Below, in pieces: positions 36,828 through 47,800 of a DNA stretch of 64,000 bases. Source of the DNA: Farysia itapuensis (Eukaryota > Basidiomycota > Ustilaginomycetes > Ustilaginales > Ustilaginaceae); the NCBI GenBank assembly GCA_023212645.1, contig JALBYC010000028.1, positions 62,001-126,000 of the forward strand, written 5' to 3'. The notes beneath the pieces are model-generated. The model was not told the origin of the DNA. It worked only from the letters and a program-made list of their open reading frames with translations, and searched no databases. Position numbers and translations under genes: made by a program. The stretch's first letter is position 1, and every line of letters starts with the position of its first letter.

Positions 36828-38585
36828 ATGTTTAATAGAAGCAAGGGCAACACCACTCCTCTTATGAAGTCAGAGGCAGACTACGCACCTGCTGCTTCAC
36901 GGTCGAGATGGTCTCGCACTTCTCGCACTAAGCGTATTCTCCTCATAGCCCTTGTGGCCATTGTGCTGTTAGGACTGATCCTTGGTCTGGCTCTTGGCTT
37001 GACTCTGGGCAAAAAGAACAACGAGGACAAAGCGCCCGACTCAGACTATGTGCCTGCCAACACAGCCGGAACTCGTGCTTCTCTACTCACACCAGGTCGA
37101 TGGTACACTTCGCCCAGCAATGGCAGCAATTTTAACTGGACGGCTGCCGATCCTATGCTGGGTGCTTACCGCTCGGACAGCCAAGGGGTCGACATTATCA
37201 TCAACACGTCGCAACGGTACCAGCCCATCGATGGGTTCGGTGCTGCACTCACCGATTCTGCTGCATATCTGCTGATGCGCACAAAGACCCGCCAGCCTGT
37301 CCTATACAATCGTCTGATGGATGTCTTGTTCAACAATGCCACCGGTGTTTCAGTCACGCGAGTCACTATGGGCAGCTCAGACTTTTCCGTTACGTCGCCC
37401 TACACCTATATCAGCAACGGTCCATCGTTCTCTCAGGCAGGGTCAATGCTCAACAATGTCAACTCACTCCTTTCTGACTTTTCGCTTGACAACACGCAAA
37501 CAAGCAACGCGGTCATTCCCGTTTTACAGGATGCACTCAAGCGGAACCCAGATCTCAAAGTCATTCTCTCGCCCTGGAGCCCCCCCGCGTTCATGAAGTC
37601 AAACGATACCCTTAGTGGAGGGACTCTACGCGACGGGTTTGTTCCTGCACTTGCAGCCTATTATGCGGAGACGGCGGCTGCATTCAACTCTCAAGGTGTT
37701 CAACCATGGGCGATGACGTTGCAGAACGAGCCGTCCAATATTGCCTCATATCCGTCGATGGGAATGAATTCGAGCACGCAGTCGAGCCTCGCTGTTGCAA
37801 TGAAGGCAGCACTGGCCACACGCAACCTGGCTTCCACTCAAGTCTGGGCTCACGATGACAACTGGTCGGGATACGACGACGCGGCTGCCATCGTGAATGC
37901 AAATGCGTCCGCCGTCGACGCCATTGCTTTCCACTGCTACCGAGGCACTCCGTCGCAAATGGCCAACTTTGAGTCGGCTTTGCGCAACAATGTATCCAAG
38001 AATGTGCATATGACCGAATGCACGGGTACAGGTGCACCCAACAACCGTTGGTCCGGTATGACGGGCTGGCTCAACAACGTTTACTGGCCGGTGACTGCGC
38101 AAAACGCACGCACAATCTTGCAGTGGAACTTGGCTCTGGACAGCGGTTACGGCCCGCGTCTGTCAACCTCGTATTGCTCTTCATGCACTGGCTCGCTCAC
38201 CCTCTCGTCAAACGCCAATCCTGCTGACCCTTACGTAACCTACAACGACCAATTCTACATGACCTCGCACTTTTCTGGCGCAAGTACAGATTTGACCAAC
38301 GTCGGCGGTGGTCAGAGCGTCCGAGTGGGCAACAGTCAAGGCTCGCAGTACTCTCTACAGGGCTCCGACTTTGATTGTCTGCAGTGGGAAACGTACGCTG
38401 CCCCAATCAATAGCACGACCCTCACTGATCCCTCAAGCACATCCTCCACTCCCTCCCGCCGTGTTTCATTGGTGATTGCCAACACGTGTTCTGCCACCAA
38501 GAACGTTGTCATTTCCAGTGATGGCCGCCGAACCACTCTTGCGGTTCAGAATGGCCTCACAACCTTTGTTTGGACCGCGCCCTAG
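36828..38585 (+). CDS. Membrane-anchored GH30 glycoside hydrolase
   Basis: 585 residues. A cytosolic Ser/Arg N-terminus of about 38 residues is followed by one transmembrane anchor (ILLIALVAIVLLGLILGLALGLTLG), making a type II membrane protein. The GH30 (alpha/beta)8 barrel begins with YQPIDGFGAALTDSAAYLL and continues with LKVILSPWSPPAFMKSN, the acid/base in TLQNEPSN (Glu about 300) and the nucleophile in VHMTECTG (Glu about 397). A C-terminal beta domain follows. Family 30 in fungi contains endo-beta-1,6-glucanases and glucosylceramidases; the short loops and SPWSPPAFMK/NEP motifs fit the beta-1,6-glucanase-like fungal branch. Retaining hydrolysis of a wall or surface glucan is likely. The membrane tether is unlike the usual secreted forms. 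Confidence 0.9.
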   Translation: MFNRSKGNTTPLMKSEADYAPAASRSRWSRTSRTKRILLIALVAIVLLGLILGLALGLTLGKKNNEDKAPDSDYVPANTAGTRASLLTPGRWYTSPSNGSNFNWTAADPMLGAYRSDSQGVDIIINTSQRYQPIDGFGAALTDSAAYLLMRTKTRQPVLYNRLMDVLFNNATGVSVTRVTMGSSDFSVTSPYTYISNGPSFSQAGSMLNNVNSLLSDFSLDNTQTSNAVIPVLQDALKRNPDLKVILSPWSPPAFMKSNDTLSGGTLRDGFVPALAAYYAETAAAFNSQGVQPWAMTLQNEPSNIASYPSMGMNSSTQSSLAVAMKAALATRNLASTQVWAHDDNWSGYDDAAAIVNANASAVDAIAFHCYRGTPSQMANFESALRNNVSKNVHMTECTGTGAPNNRWSGMTGWLNNVYWPVTAQNARTILQWNLALDSGYGPRLSTSYCSSCTGSLTLSSNANPADPYVTYNDQFYMTSHFSGASTDLTNVGGGQSVRVGNSQGSQYSLQGSDFDCLQWETYAAPINSTTLTDPSSTSSTPSRRVSLVIANTCSATKNVVISSDGRRTTLAVQNGLTTFVWTAP

Positions 38586-38719
38586 TTGCTGCACTTCCCC
38601 AATGGAATGGACTATACCGTGTATACTGTGAATAACGTCTCTATTGACCCCATCTCGAGCGCTAACGCTGTAGTCACAGTCAGTGTCAGAGGCTCAGAGC
38701 CGTGAATGAAGAATGAGTG

Positions 38720-38744
38720 CGGAACTCGGAGCTCGGAACTCGGA
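38720..38744. repeat. Short GGA(A/G)CTC direct repeats upstream of UTP20
   Basis: GGAACTCGGAGCTCGGAACTCGGA: three imperfect copies of an 8-base unit about 105 bases before the start codon. Could be a promoter element or simple slippage. Confidence 0.6.
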
Positions 38745-38846
38745 AGTGCGTTTCGTTGAATTTTTTCCTTTTGGCGTCCAGGCTCGGAGTTTCTCACTTC
38801 TAGACCAAAAGCGAGGGCCCTCTTTACCTTCCAAGCCCTTGCAAAC

Positions 38847-41800
38847 ATGGCTCCAAAGGGCAGCAGAGAACTTTCAAGAAAGAAGGCAGACAGCAAGGCT
38901 GCAAAAGTTCGCAAAGTACAGCTCGATGCTAGTGGAAGTCGTTCGAATGTCAAGCAAAAGACGCTCCGCCAGATCAACCAAAGGTCGGAAAAGGTCAGCA
39001 CTCGCTTTCGATATGCCTCCTTCAATCAGCGTCTGAAAGACGTGCATCTAGCACCGGCGGCCATCACTGCTAGCGACTCCTATCGACCATACTCTGGTCT
39101 CGAAGCACCTCTTGCTGCGACTTCTTCCGCCCATGTCGATGATTCAGAGGATGAGAATCAAGAGTCGTCCCTTCACGTAAAGACTTCCTTTGCACAAGCG
39201 CTCGAAGTCTGGACAGAACTCAATCTTTCCAATGCCTTTCAGGACTTATACCGTCAAGTCAAATACATTTCGCAGTCTCTGCCGCAGCTGATACATCACC
39301 GCTCCACCATCTCGTCCGCACTGTCAAGCTGTCTCTCCAGACCCAGTCAATACCTGGCCTGGGATGCCGCACTTGACCTTTTGCCTCGTCTCGCCAAAGA
39401 CTTGGGCTCTGAGTTCATGCCGATCTATTCAGATTCCCTTCGCAGCGCCATTCACATTACCACAACGACAAAAGCTACCACGAACGGGGATGAACGCGCC
39501 GCGGCCATACTTGTCGAGCGCGGCTTCCAGTCTGCTGCTTGGATTCTCAAAGCCATCAGCCCGATTGTTGTCAGCAAGCAGGCATCTACGACTTTAGAAG
39601 ATGAGGACGATGAGATGTCAGACGTCCGCCAAGACAACGCGGTCGAAGAAGAAGTGGACGAGAGAACGCAACGTCTTGTCGAAACATGGCGAGTGATCCG
39701 ACCGTATCTCGGATGGAAGCCCATATCTGCCACGCGTGAAGCTGTACAGAATCAAGAGCAAGACGCTACTAAAGTGGAAGCAGAAGACGAAGAGGACACA
39801 GAGGACGAAGACGATGAGCAAGTTGAACCGGAACAGACGCTCTCAGCACCATCGGCATTCACCAACACCAACTTGCAGCGCATTTCGCCTTTTACCCGTA
39901 GATTCGCATCCGAAGCCTTCGCACATCTCATGCGCAGAACAAGGGATGCACAACTTCGCGATGTGTCCACACATATTTTGGCAGATTTGACAACAATGCT
40001 GGCGGATGAAGACAAGCAGGAATGGTATCGCAAGCATGCCGACCGACGACCATCCGTCCTCTTCTCTCGCGGCATTGCTGGGATTTGGGTTGAGGCGTGC
40101 AAATCTGTCGACCGCCGTCTGCACTCCAAGACGGTTCAGCTACTCTCCGTCCTCTTCCACGCTTCCACGACCTCAGATGCTGACACAGAAACAGACGTTC
40201 GACATGCGCATCTCACACGCTTGATTGTCGGTCGCCTCACCATCATGGCGCTCAATCACGCTTCTAACGCTACGCATTTTTCTCCCGTACTCGACCTCGT
40301 CTCAGATCAGGTCGAATCCCATCGATCTCGTCTTCTGGCTAGTCTTGATTCCAAAACCCCGGCAAGTCCCATCGACTTTGCCAGTCTTACAGAGTCTGTC
40401 GAATGGCTGGCCACTGCAATTGGTGTTCGAAAGGGAAGCCGCGTGAACGAGGCTGCTAAAGCACCGCTTTTCGGCTTGCTTCTGAGGCTGACTCCCCTCT
40501 TTCTGCATCCTGTTGTGCAAAGTGCTCAAGGTGCCGGACTGCGGACTTCTCTCGTCACGCTCTACTCTTTGTGCTTACCTACAGGCCGCATACAAGACCT
40601 CATCGGTCCAGGTATCAAGCTCATCGAGGCCGTTGCGCCCATTCCGAATGCCGCGACCAGCCTAGAAGTTGTTGCTCAGCGTCAGAGCTTATGGCCTGAG
40701 TTCAGTGGTCTCGTAGAAGCGCTTGCGAATCCCTCCCTCGAATGGGATGGCTTCAAGCAATTCGTTTTGCCGAGTGTACTCACTTCAACAGCCGAGACAG
40801 TCGCATCCCCTAGCACTTCTTCGCAAAGCAAAGATCAGGCCATAAGCCTGCTCGAAAGACTCGACAGGCTTGGGCAGCTGCAGCATGTCCGCACAGCGAC
40901 TCCATCCCCCAGTCTGAGTCGGTGGTCCAACCTCATCTCTGCCGAGATCGAAGCACGGCTGCAAAAGCTGGTGCTACTTTTCTGTGGTGCCGGCCCATCG
41001 TCAAAGAAGATCAGTACTGCTAAAGTCTTTGCAGACCAAGCTACACTTGAACCACTGATTCCAGCCTTGCGTCTCGCTACCGTGCTGCGAGTAACTAGCT
41101 CGGAACGCTTTATTGAGCTCATCACTCGCCTCGTCACCGAAGGTCTCCTTACTGACACTTTCCTCTCTTCAGAAGCTGAAGCAAGGCAAGCTTACGACAA
41201 GTTTATCATCAATCCTTGTCTGCTGATCAGCCTGGCTCTCGACAGTCTGGCAAATCTTGAAGGCGAAGGACGTAAGAAGGGCTCGCAAATCGGGGATCGT
41301 CTGTTCTCCACCCCGGACACACTAAAGCGAGTCCTCAGATGTGCGTCCTGGCACCGAGGCGTACTTGGGAGCGTCGGCAAGCTTGCCATGGCCTGCAAGT
41401 CCAGCAAAAGTCTTGCACTTCCGAGTATCGCCGACGTATTCGCTCAGATGGCACACGCAATCATGTCTTCGGATCCTGCGATCCGACTGGCCGCATTAGA
41501 GATTCTGTCTCTCCTCGAGCCTGCCTCGTCCACAAGTGGCTCTTTACTGGGAAAGGTTGTCGAAGTCGAAAAGACTCCCTTGACTGTCGCTAGCATTCGT
41601 GACCGGAACGTTCGTCTGCGTGCGGTTGGACGAGAGTTGGGCCGACAGATAGCGGCATACAACGCAGGCGATGCTGCAAGATTCCGACAACGTGACGAGC
41701 TGATTCTTCGCTACACCTTGGCCAGTTTCAAAATCAATCTGAAGCCCATCTGGTCTGAGGCTTCCAAAAGTATTGTGGATATCCTGGCTTCTCGCCATCA

Positions 41801-44800
41801 AACTGTGGGAAAGACCCTCCTCGATACAGCCTTGGCCGAGATCCAGGCTGGTCGACAAATTCAAACCAACGAGCTTCGTGCTGTTCCTTCCTTGTGGACT
41901 GAGGGCAAGCGTGCCGCCTCCGATCACCTCGTCGATGCGGACGAAGTCGAGCCAGATCGCATCTTGCGTGATGATACGGATGCCTCAGAACTAGACAATG
42001 ACAAGCAATTCCAGGATGGAATCCTGTTGGCCCGCCGAAAATCTGCGCGCAACTGCATCGAACATGCCCGCAATAGCGCGAGTAGTAGAAACTCTTCTTC
42101 CCTGTCCACGACATTGGTAGATTGCATCGCGAAGCAGACGCCCGATGCTCGTCTGGATCTGGTCAATTACCGTTTGCAAATCCTGCTACTTTTCGGAGAG
42201 CTATCTACGCAAGTCGAGCGGTACAATAGCCCCTTCGTTGAAGTCTTTTTCCGGGACGCTGGACCAAGGAATCTCGCAGGTGTTTACGTCACGCCTTTGG
42301 ACGAGGAAGACGAAGAGGTAGCGCGTGATCCTGTCGAGATGTCCCTAGGAAAGAAGGACCGACAGGCACAGCTGACAGCGTACCTGAACATCTTTGCCAA
42401 ATTCAAAGAACCTCAATATTTGCACAGAGCTACAGCGCTTCACTCCTACTTCCTCAGTCTAGTTGCTTCTGCCGAGGTTGCTGTACAAAAAGTTGCGCTT
42501 GACGCACTCTTGGCCTGGAAGGACGTGGCAATTACGCCCTACGGCCAAAAACTTAAAGATCTTCTCGGCAACGAGACGTTCCGTGATACTCTGACGACAT
42601 TCACCCTGTCAAACGAGTCAGGTATGGTTCAGCCTTATCATCGGCCTGTACTCATGCCATTGGTGATCCGCATCTTGTTTGGTGCTTTACTGTCCAGACG
42701 AGGCAACAAGACGAGCGGATCAGGTCAAAAATCTAGAAGAGGAGCCGTCCTTGCCGCCCTTGCTGACATCAAACCAGAGGAGCTCGTGACACTCGTGGAT
42801 CTCATGTTGGCGCCCTTTGGCGATCAAGTCGAAGAGCGCTCTGGTAATCAGATTTTTGCCTTCACACAAAAACAGCCAATTGCTTCGACGCGTCGCCAGG
42901 CGGGCTTCCTCACTCTGCTTTCCGATGTTGTCAAACAGCTCGGAAGTAATCTTGTTCCCTACTGGGGCCGTCTGGTCGGTGTCACGCTCAATCTGACCTA
43001 CCACGCTCACATGGAAGTTACAGCTGCTCATACTGCTGATGAGGCTGACGAGTCACGCAAGACTTTGTCTGCTCGCACTTCACAGGCACGGCATGTGCGT
43101 CAGTCTGGGTATAAGCGCTTATGCGACTTCTTCAACAAACAGCAAGTCGCAACCGTCTTTGCTTGGGATCTTTTCATGCCAGCTTTGTTTGCAGAGCTAA
43201 TTTCGCCTCGCTTGGCCGACCTCAAGGTCGAATCTACGCAAAGTCCATCGGCGCTTCTCGAGCTTTTGCACGTCTGGTCTGGTCAGGCGGAGACTCTTCG
43301 ACTGCTCGGCTTGTACGACAATTCTGTTCTACCTAACGTATACGCTATTCTGGAAGCACCGGTCGTGAAGCCTTCTGCCATCTCCTGCGTCCTCGACATC
43401 ATCGAGCGCGTACTTGCAGCAGCTGCATTGGAAGATAAAGAAGGAGTGTTGGCTGTGCCACACATGTCCGACGACACGGCTTCTCAGCAATCAAGTATTC
43501 TGGACCTGTTGGTCAAGCCTCATGTTTCTGCGTTCCTCAACAGCGTTACCCCGCTGATAGAAATTGTGTCGTCGGCCAGTGGATCCGCAGGATCAGGAGC
43601 TGGCAGGGACGAGCTTCTTCGACGCGAGATTTTGGTGCTCTCCAAGCTTTCGCCTTTCGTCACCCGTCCTGAAGATGCAACTCATTTGCTCAGAGTTCTC
43701 TTACCAATGATGAGAAAATCAAATCATCTCGTTCCAGAGCACACTAAGACGGAGCTCTTGACAATCTTTGAGCGACTCCTTTCGCTCACGCCCGAATTTC
43801 AGGACAAAAACTCGTCGACGTTTGTCGATACATACGCCATGTTCTCTGGACTTTTCTCCATCCTGCGTAGCCTTGAGGCCAAGAAATCGCTGAGCGCGGC
43901 ACTCGCCCGGTTCGCGGACAACGACGAGTCGCTTGCCAGAGTTTGCGGCTGGTGTGGCCAGTTGAACGCACTGAGTCGTCGCAAAATGGAAGAGCGCGAT
44001 TTCGATCAAATGTTCATCGCATTTGATGTCATCAACAATACAGATACGCACATTACGGTGCAAGAATGGCTCCCGCTTGTTCACAACATGCTCTCGTGCA
44101 TTCGAGATCCAGACGAACTCTCGGTACGAAGCAACGCCAACGTTGCTCTCGTGAAATTCGTCCGTCAGACGGCCGCAGAGTCTGGCGACGGCGCACAGGA
44201 GAGTCACCCTATGATGCAGCTCTTTGTGAAAGCTGTTTGGCCTGGTCTGAAAAAGGCAATTCGAAGCAAGTCCGAGCTTGTCCGCATAGACGTACTTGCC
44301 GTCATGTCAGCTGCCGTTTCGAGTCTCAAGGAAGATCCTGCCATGGCGGAATTGACAGGTCTGCTTGCAGATGGTGATCATGAAGCCAACTTTTTCAACA
44401 ACATCCATCACATTCAGATTCATCGACGAACTCGAGCAGTCCGCCGACTGGCTGATCAAGCTGCTCTTGGCGAAATGAAGAGTAAGACCATCGCCGATAT
44501 CCTCGCGCCCCTGCTCGGCCACTTCTTGATAAAAGGATCCGTGCAACTCACCGATCACAACCTTGTTACCGAGGTGATTACTACTCTCGGAAAGTTGGCA
44601 GCTCAGCTACAGTGGGGCGCATACAACGCCTTGTTGTGGCAGTACTTGCGACTGGCAAACGAAAAGGGTCCTGCGGAGCGCGTAATGGTCCGTACGGCAA
44701 TGTCGATTCTCGACAACTTCCACTTCAGCATGGACGAGGAAGCAGAACTCAGCGCCGAAGGTGCAGAGGCAGAGGATGAACAGCGATCGCAAGCGGAGGA

Positions 44801-47800
44801 CGACGACGATGCAGCCCGAGAGCTCAAGAAAGAGGAAGCTCAGCGAGTTAAAATTCTCGATGCCGTGTCAGGCAAGCTTTTGCCTGCACTCATGTCGTAC
44901 CTAGAAACAAACGACGAGACAGAGGACTCTACGCGACTTCCCATCGCCGTTGGAATCGTGCGTGTGGCACAGCGTCTGCCCGTCCAGCAACGTCGACAGC
45001 AACTAACAAAGCTGATCCGCACTCTTGCTAACATTTTGCGGAGCAAGTCGCAAGAGACCCGAGATTTGACCCGGGAGACGCTCTGCAAAGTGCTTGCGGC
45101 GCTCGGTCCCAGTTATCTGCCCGAGATGCTAAAAGAAATGCGCAGATCCCTGATGCGAGGCCCGCAGAAAGCAGTCATGGCCTTTGCGGTTCACTCAGTG
45201 CTCACGCATCTGATGACCAGCGTTGACCCTCCGTTGAATTTGCTCGACGAAGGGACTAAAGACATCATTGAGATCGCTGTCGAGGACGTCTTTGGAGGCA
45301 CAGCTGATGACCGGGAGTCAATCGGCAACAAGACCACGTACCGTGAAGTCAAGCACAGCAAGAGTATGGACACCTTCGAGCAAGTTGCACGTGTCGTCGC
45401 GAGCAATCGTATCGCCGATGTGCTGCAGCCACTGCGCGACATTCTGCAACAGACTGAGGTGCCCAGAGCAGTCCGACAGGTCGAAGAGGCGCTCCGACGT
45501 ATTTCGAGCGGTATCCCCGCCAACCCGCAGTTCGACTCGAATCGCTTCCTGGTGCTATGCGCGACGCTGATTCGACGCGATGCGGGTTTCTTGCAAGCTC
45601 GCAAGCCCGAACTACGGACAACGTCCAAGAACAAATCGGCAGCTCTTTACAACTACTCGGTCTTTTTGAAGCGCAAGGATGTCGAGGAAGGACCTGCACA
45701 GGATCACTACTCGCGGAATGCGCACAAATTTGTCAGCTTCGGACTTGAGATGCTTGTCACCGCTCTCCGTCGGGAACGGTTCGACTTCAAAGACGAGGAG
45801 GTCTTGGCTAAACTCAACTCGTTGGTGAATTTAGTGGGCGAGACCGCTTACGCCAGCGAATCATCGGTTCTGGAGCTTTCGCTTCGCGCTATTGCTCAAC
45901 TTGTCAAAGTGCCAGTTGCGCAGGTCGAAAAGGCTCTGCCAGTCTTCATTAAGCAGATCTTTGGCGTAATTCATCAGTACGGCTCTCCGCAGTCCGATAT
46001 TGTTCAGACCGCTTTCCGAACGTTGACTGCCATCCTCCGGGAGTGCAAGCAGGCGTCGCTCTCTGAAACGCATCTCAGTGGTCTGGTCAAACTCATCGCA
46101 CCAGACCTGGAAGAACCAGCTGTGCAGAATACGTTGTTTGGGCTACTCAGAGCCATTGTCAGCCGCAAATTTGTCGTGTCCGAGGTCTATGATACCATGG
46201 ACAAAGTTGCCGAAATGCTGGTGACGAATCAGAGCCATTCGGTGCGAGACCTCTGCCGGTCTACCTATCTGCAATTTTTGCTCGATTATCCCCAGGGCAA
46301 GCAACGACTGCGGAATCAGCTCGGATTCCTCGCCAAAAATCTGGCCTACGAGCACGAATCGGGTCGCCTATCCGTACTTCAAATCACCTCTGCCATTTTC
46401 CAAAAGTTTGGCGATGAGCTGCTACAAGACTACACCGAAATGTTTTTCGTGGCTCTAGCAATGATGATGGCAAACGATGGTAGCGATAGGTGTCGCAAGG
46501 AAGCGGCTCAGCTTATGAAGAAGCTGCTTCGGACCATGTCGAGCTCTCAACAGGACAAGACGGTCGAAATGGTACGCGCCTGGGCTCAGCAGGAGAGAAA
46601 GGTGGATTTAGCGAGGGTCGCTATACAAATTTACGGCCTTATGCTAGAAAGTCTGCCCGAGCGGAGTCACGTTTGGGCGCCACAGGTACTGAACATCATA
46701 TCACGCGTCCTGATCGACAGCGCAGAGGAGCTGGACAATCTCGAGACGAGACCCGATGTGCTGGAAGGAGATCTTGAGCTCGAGTGGGAGCTTGTACACC
46801 ATTCGCTGCACACTCTTGGCCGACTGCCGGAAAGCACACTCAAGTCTGTAGACGCTATCAAGACATTGAACGCAGTGCGCGGACTGCTACTCTACCCGCA
46901 TAGCTGGGTCCGGCTTGCCGCTACCCGACTCTTGTGGGACCTTTATAGACTCGAAGAGCCAAGAGAGCCTATCAGCCTCAAAGATGACCCGCTTCTGAGC
47001 CTGTCAGCGATGGTGGAAACGGCGAAGAGGTTGTGTTTACAGCTGCGATCGCCACAGCTGGATACCGAACTGGCCGTCTTCGGCACGGCGACTCTCGTGT
47101 GGATCGCACGATCATTTGCGCTCACTCCCTTCGAAGCAGTATCGCCAGAGGTGGACACAGAACCAAAATCCGACACAGTTGCGGCCGGTCCAAACGAATT
47201 GGAGGATGTCGATGCCGGCGGTGACGCTGACAGCGATGATCAAAATGACGATGGGTACGATTCTTCCGCTATGGAGGACTCGGAAGAAAATGAAGCCGAC
47301 CTGGATGCACCCAGATCCATTCTGGACGATCCGCTCAAGTGGCTGGTTGGCCGGCTGTCATTCCAGTTGCGAATGTGTCTGTCGCAGAGGAACAGACCGA
47401 GTTCGGGTCTGCAGGCAGAGAACATTTTACAGACTTTTGGCATGATCGCAAGCCTGTTAAAGCCCGAGCGAACTGCCACTATCTTGCGCTTCTTGCTCTC
47501 GCCCGTCATCCGGATCGTCGAGTCGAATTTCGACGAGGTCATCCAGAAGCTCGCTCTGAAATTGCAGGGAGATGTCCAAGCAAAGGTACCTGTCGCACTC
47601 TTCAACGCTACCTACAGCCAACTGAAACGCGCACAAGAACACAAACGGCAGGAACGTCGAACGGCCCGACTCATGCGCGGGATCCACCATGCAGACGTTG
47701 AGGCGGCGCGCAAGCAGCGCAAGAATCTCAAGAACCACCAAGCGCGCAAACGGCGCAACGAGAGCCATCTCAAGAAACGCGAAGCAGGTGGCAGCAGCGG

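Noticed and set aside
31286..38585. A secondary-metabolite cluster (ligase plus acyltransferases)
   Set aside because: No polyketide synthase, peptide synthetase, terpene cyclase, P450 or pathway transporter is present; AT3 proteins and GH30 point to glycans. It also lacks the genes of the known smut glycolipid clusters.
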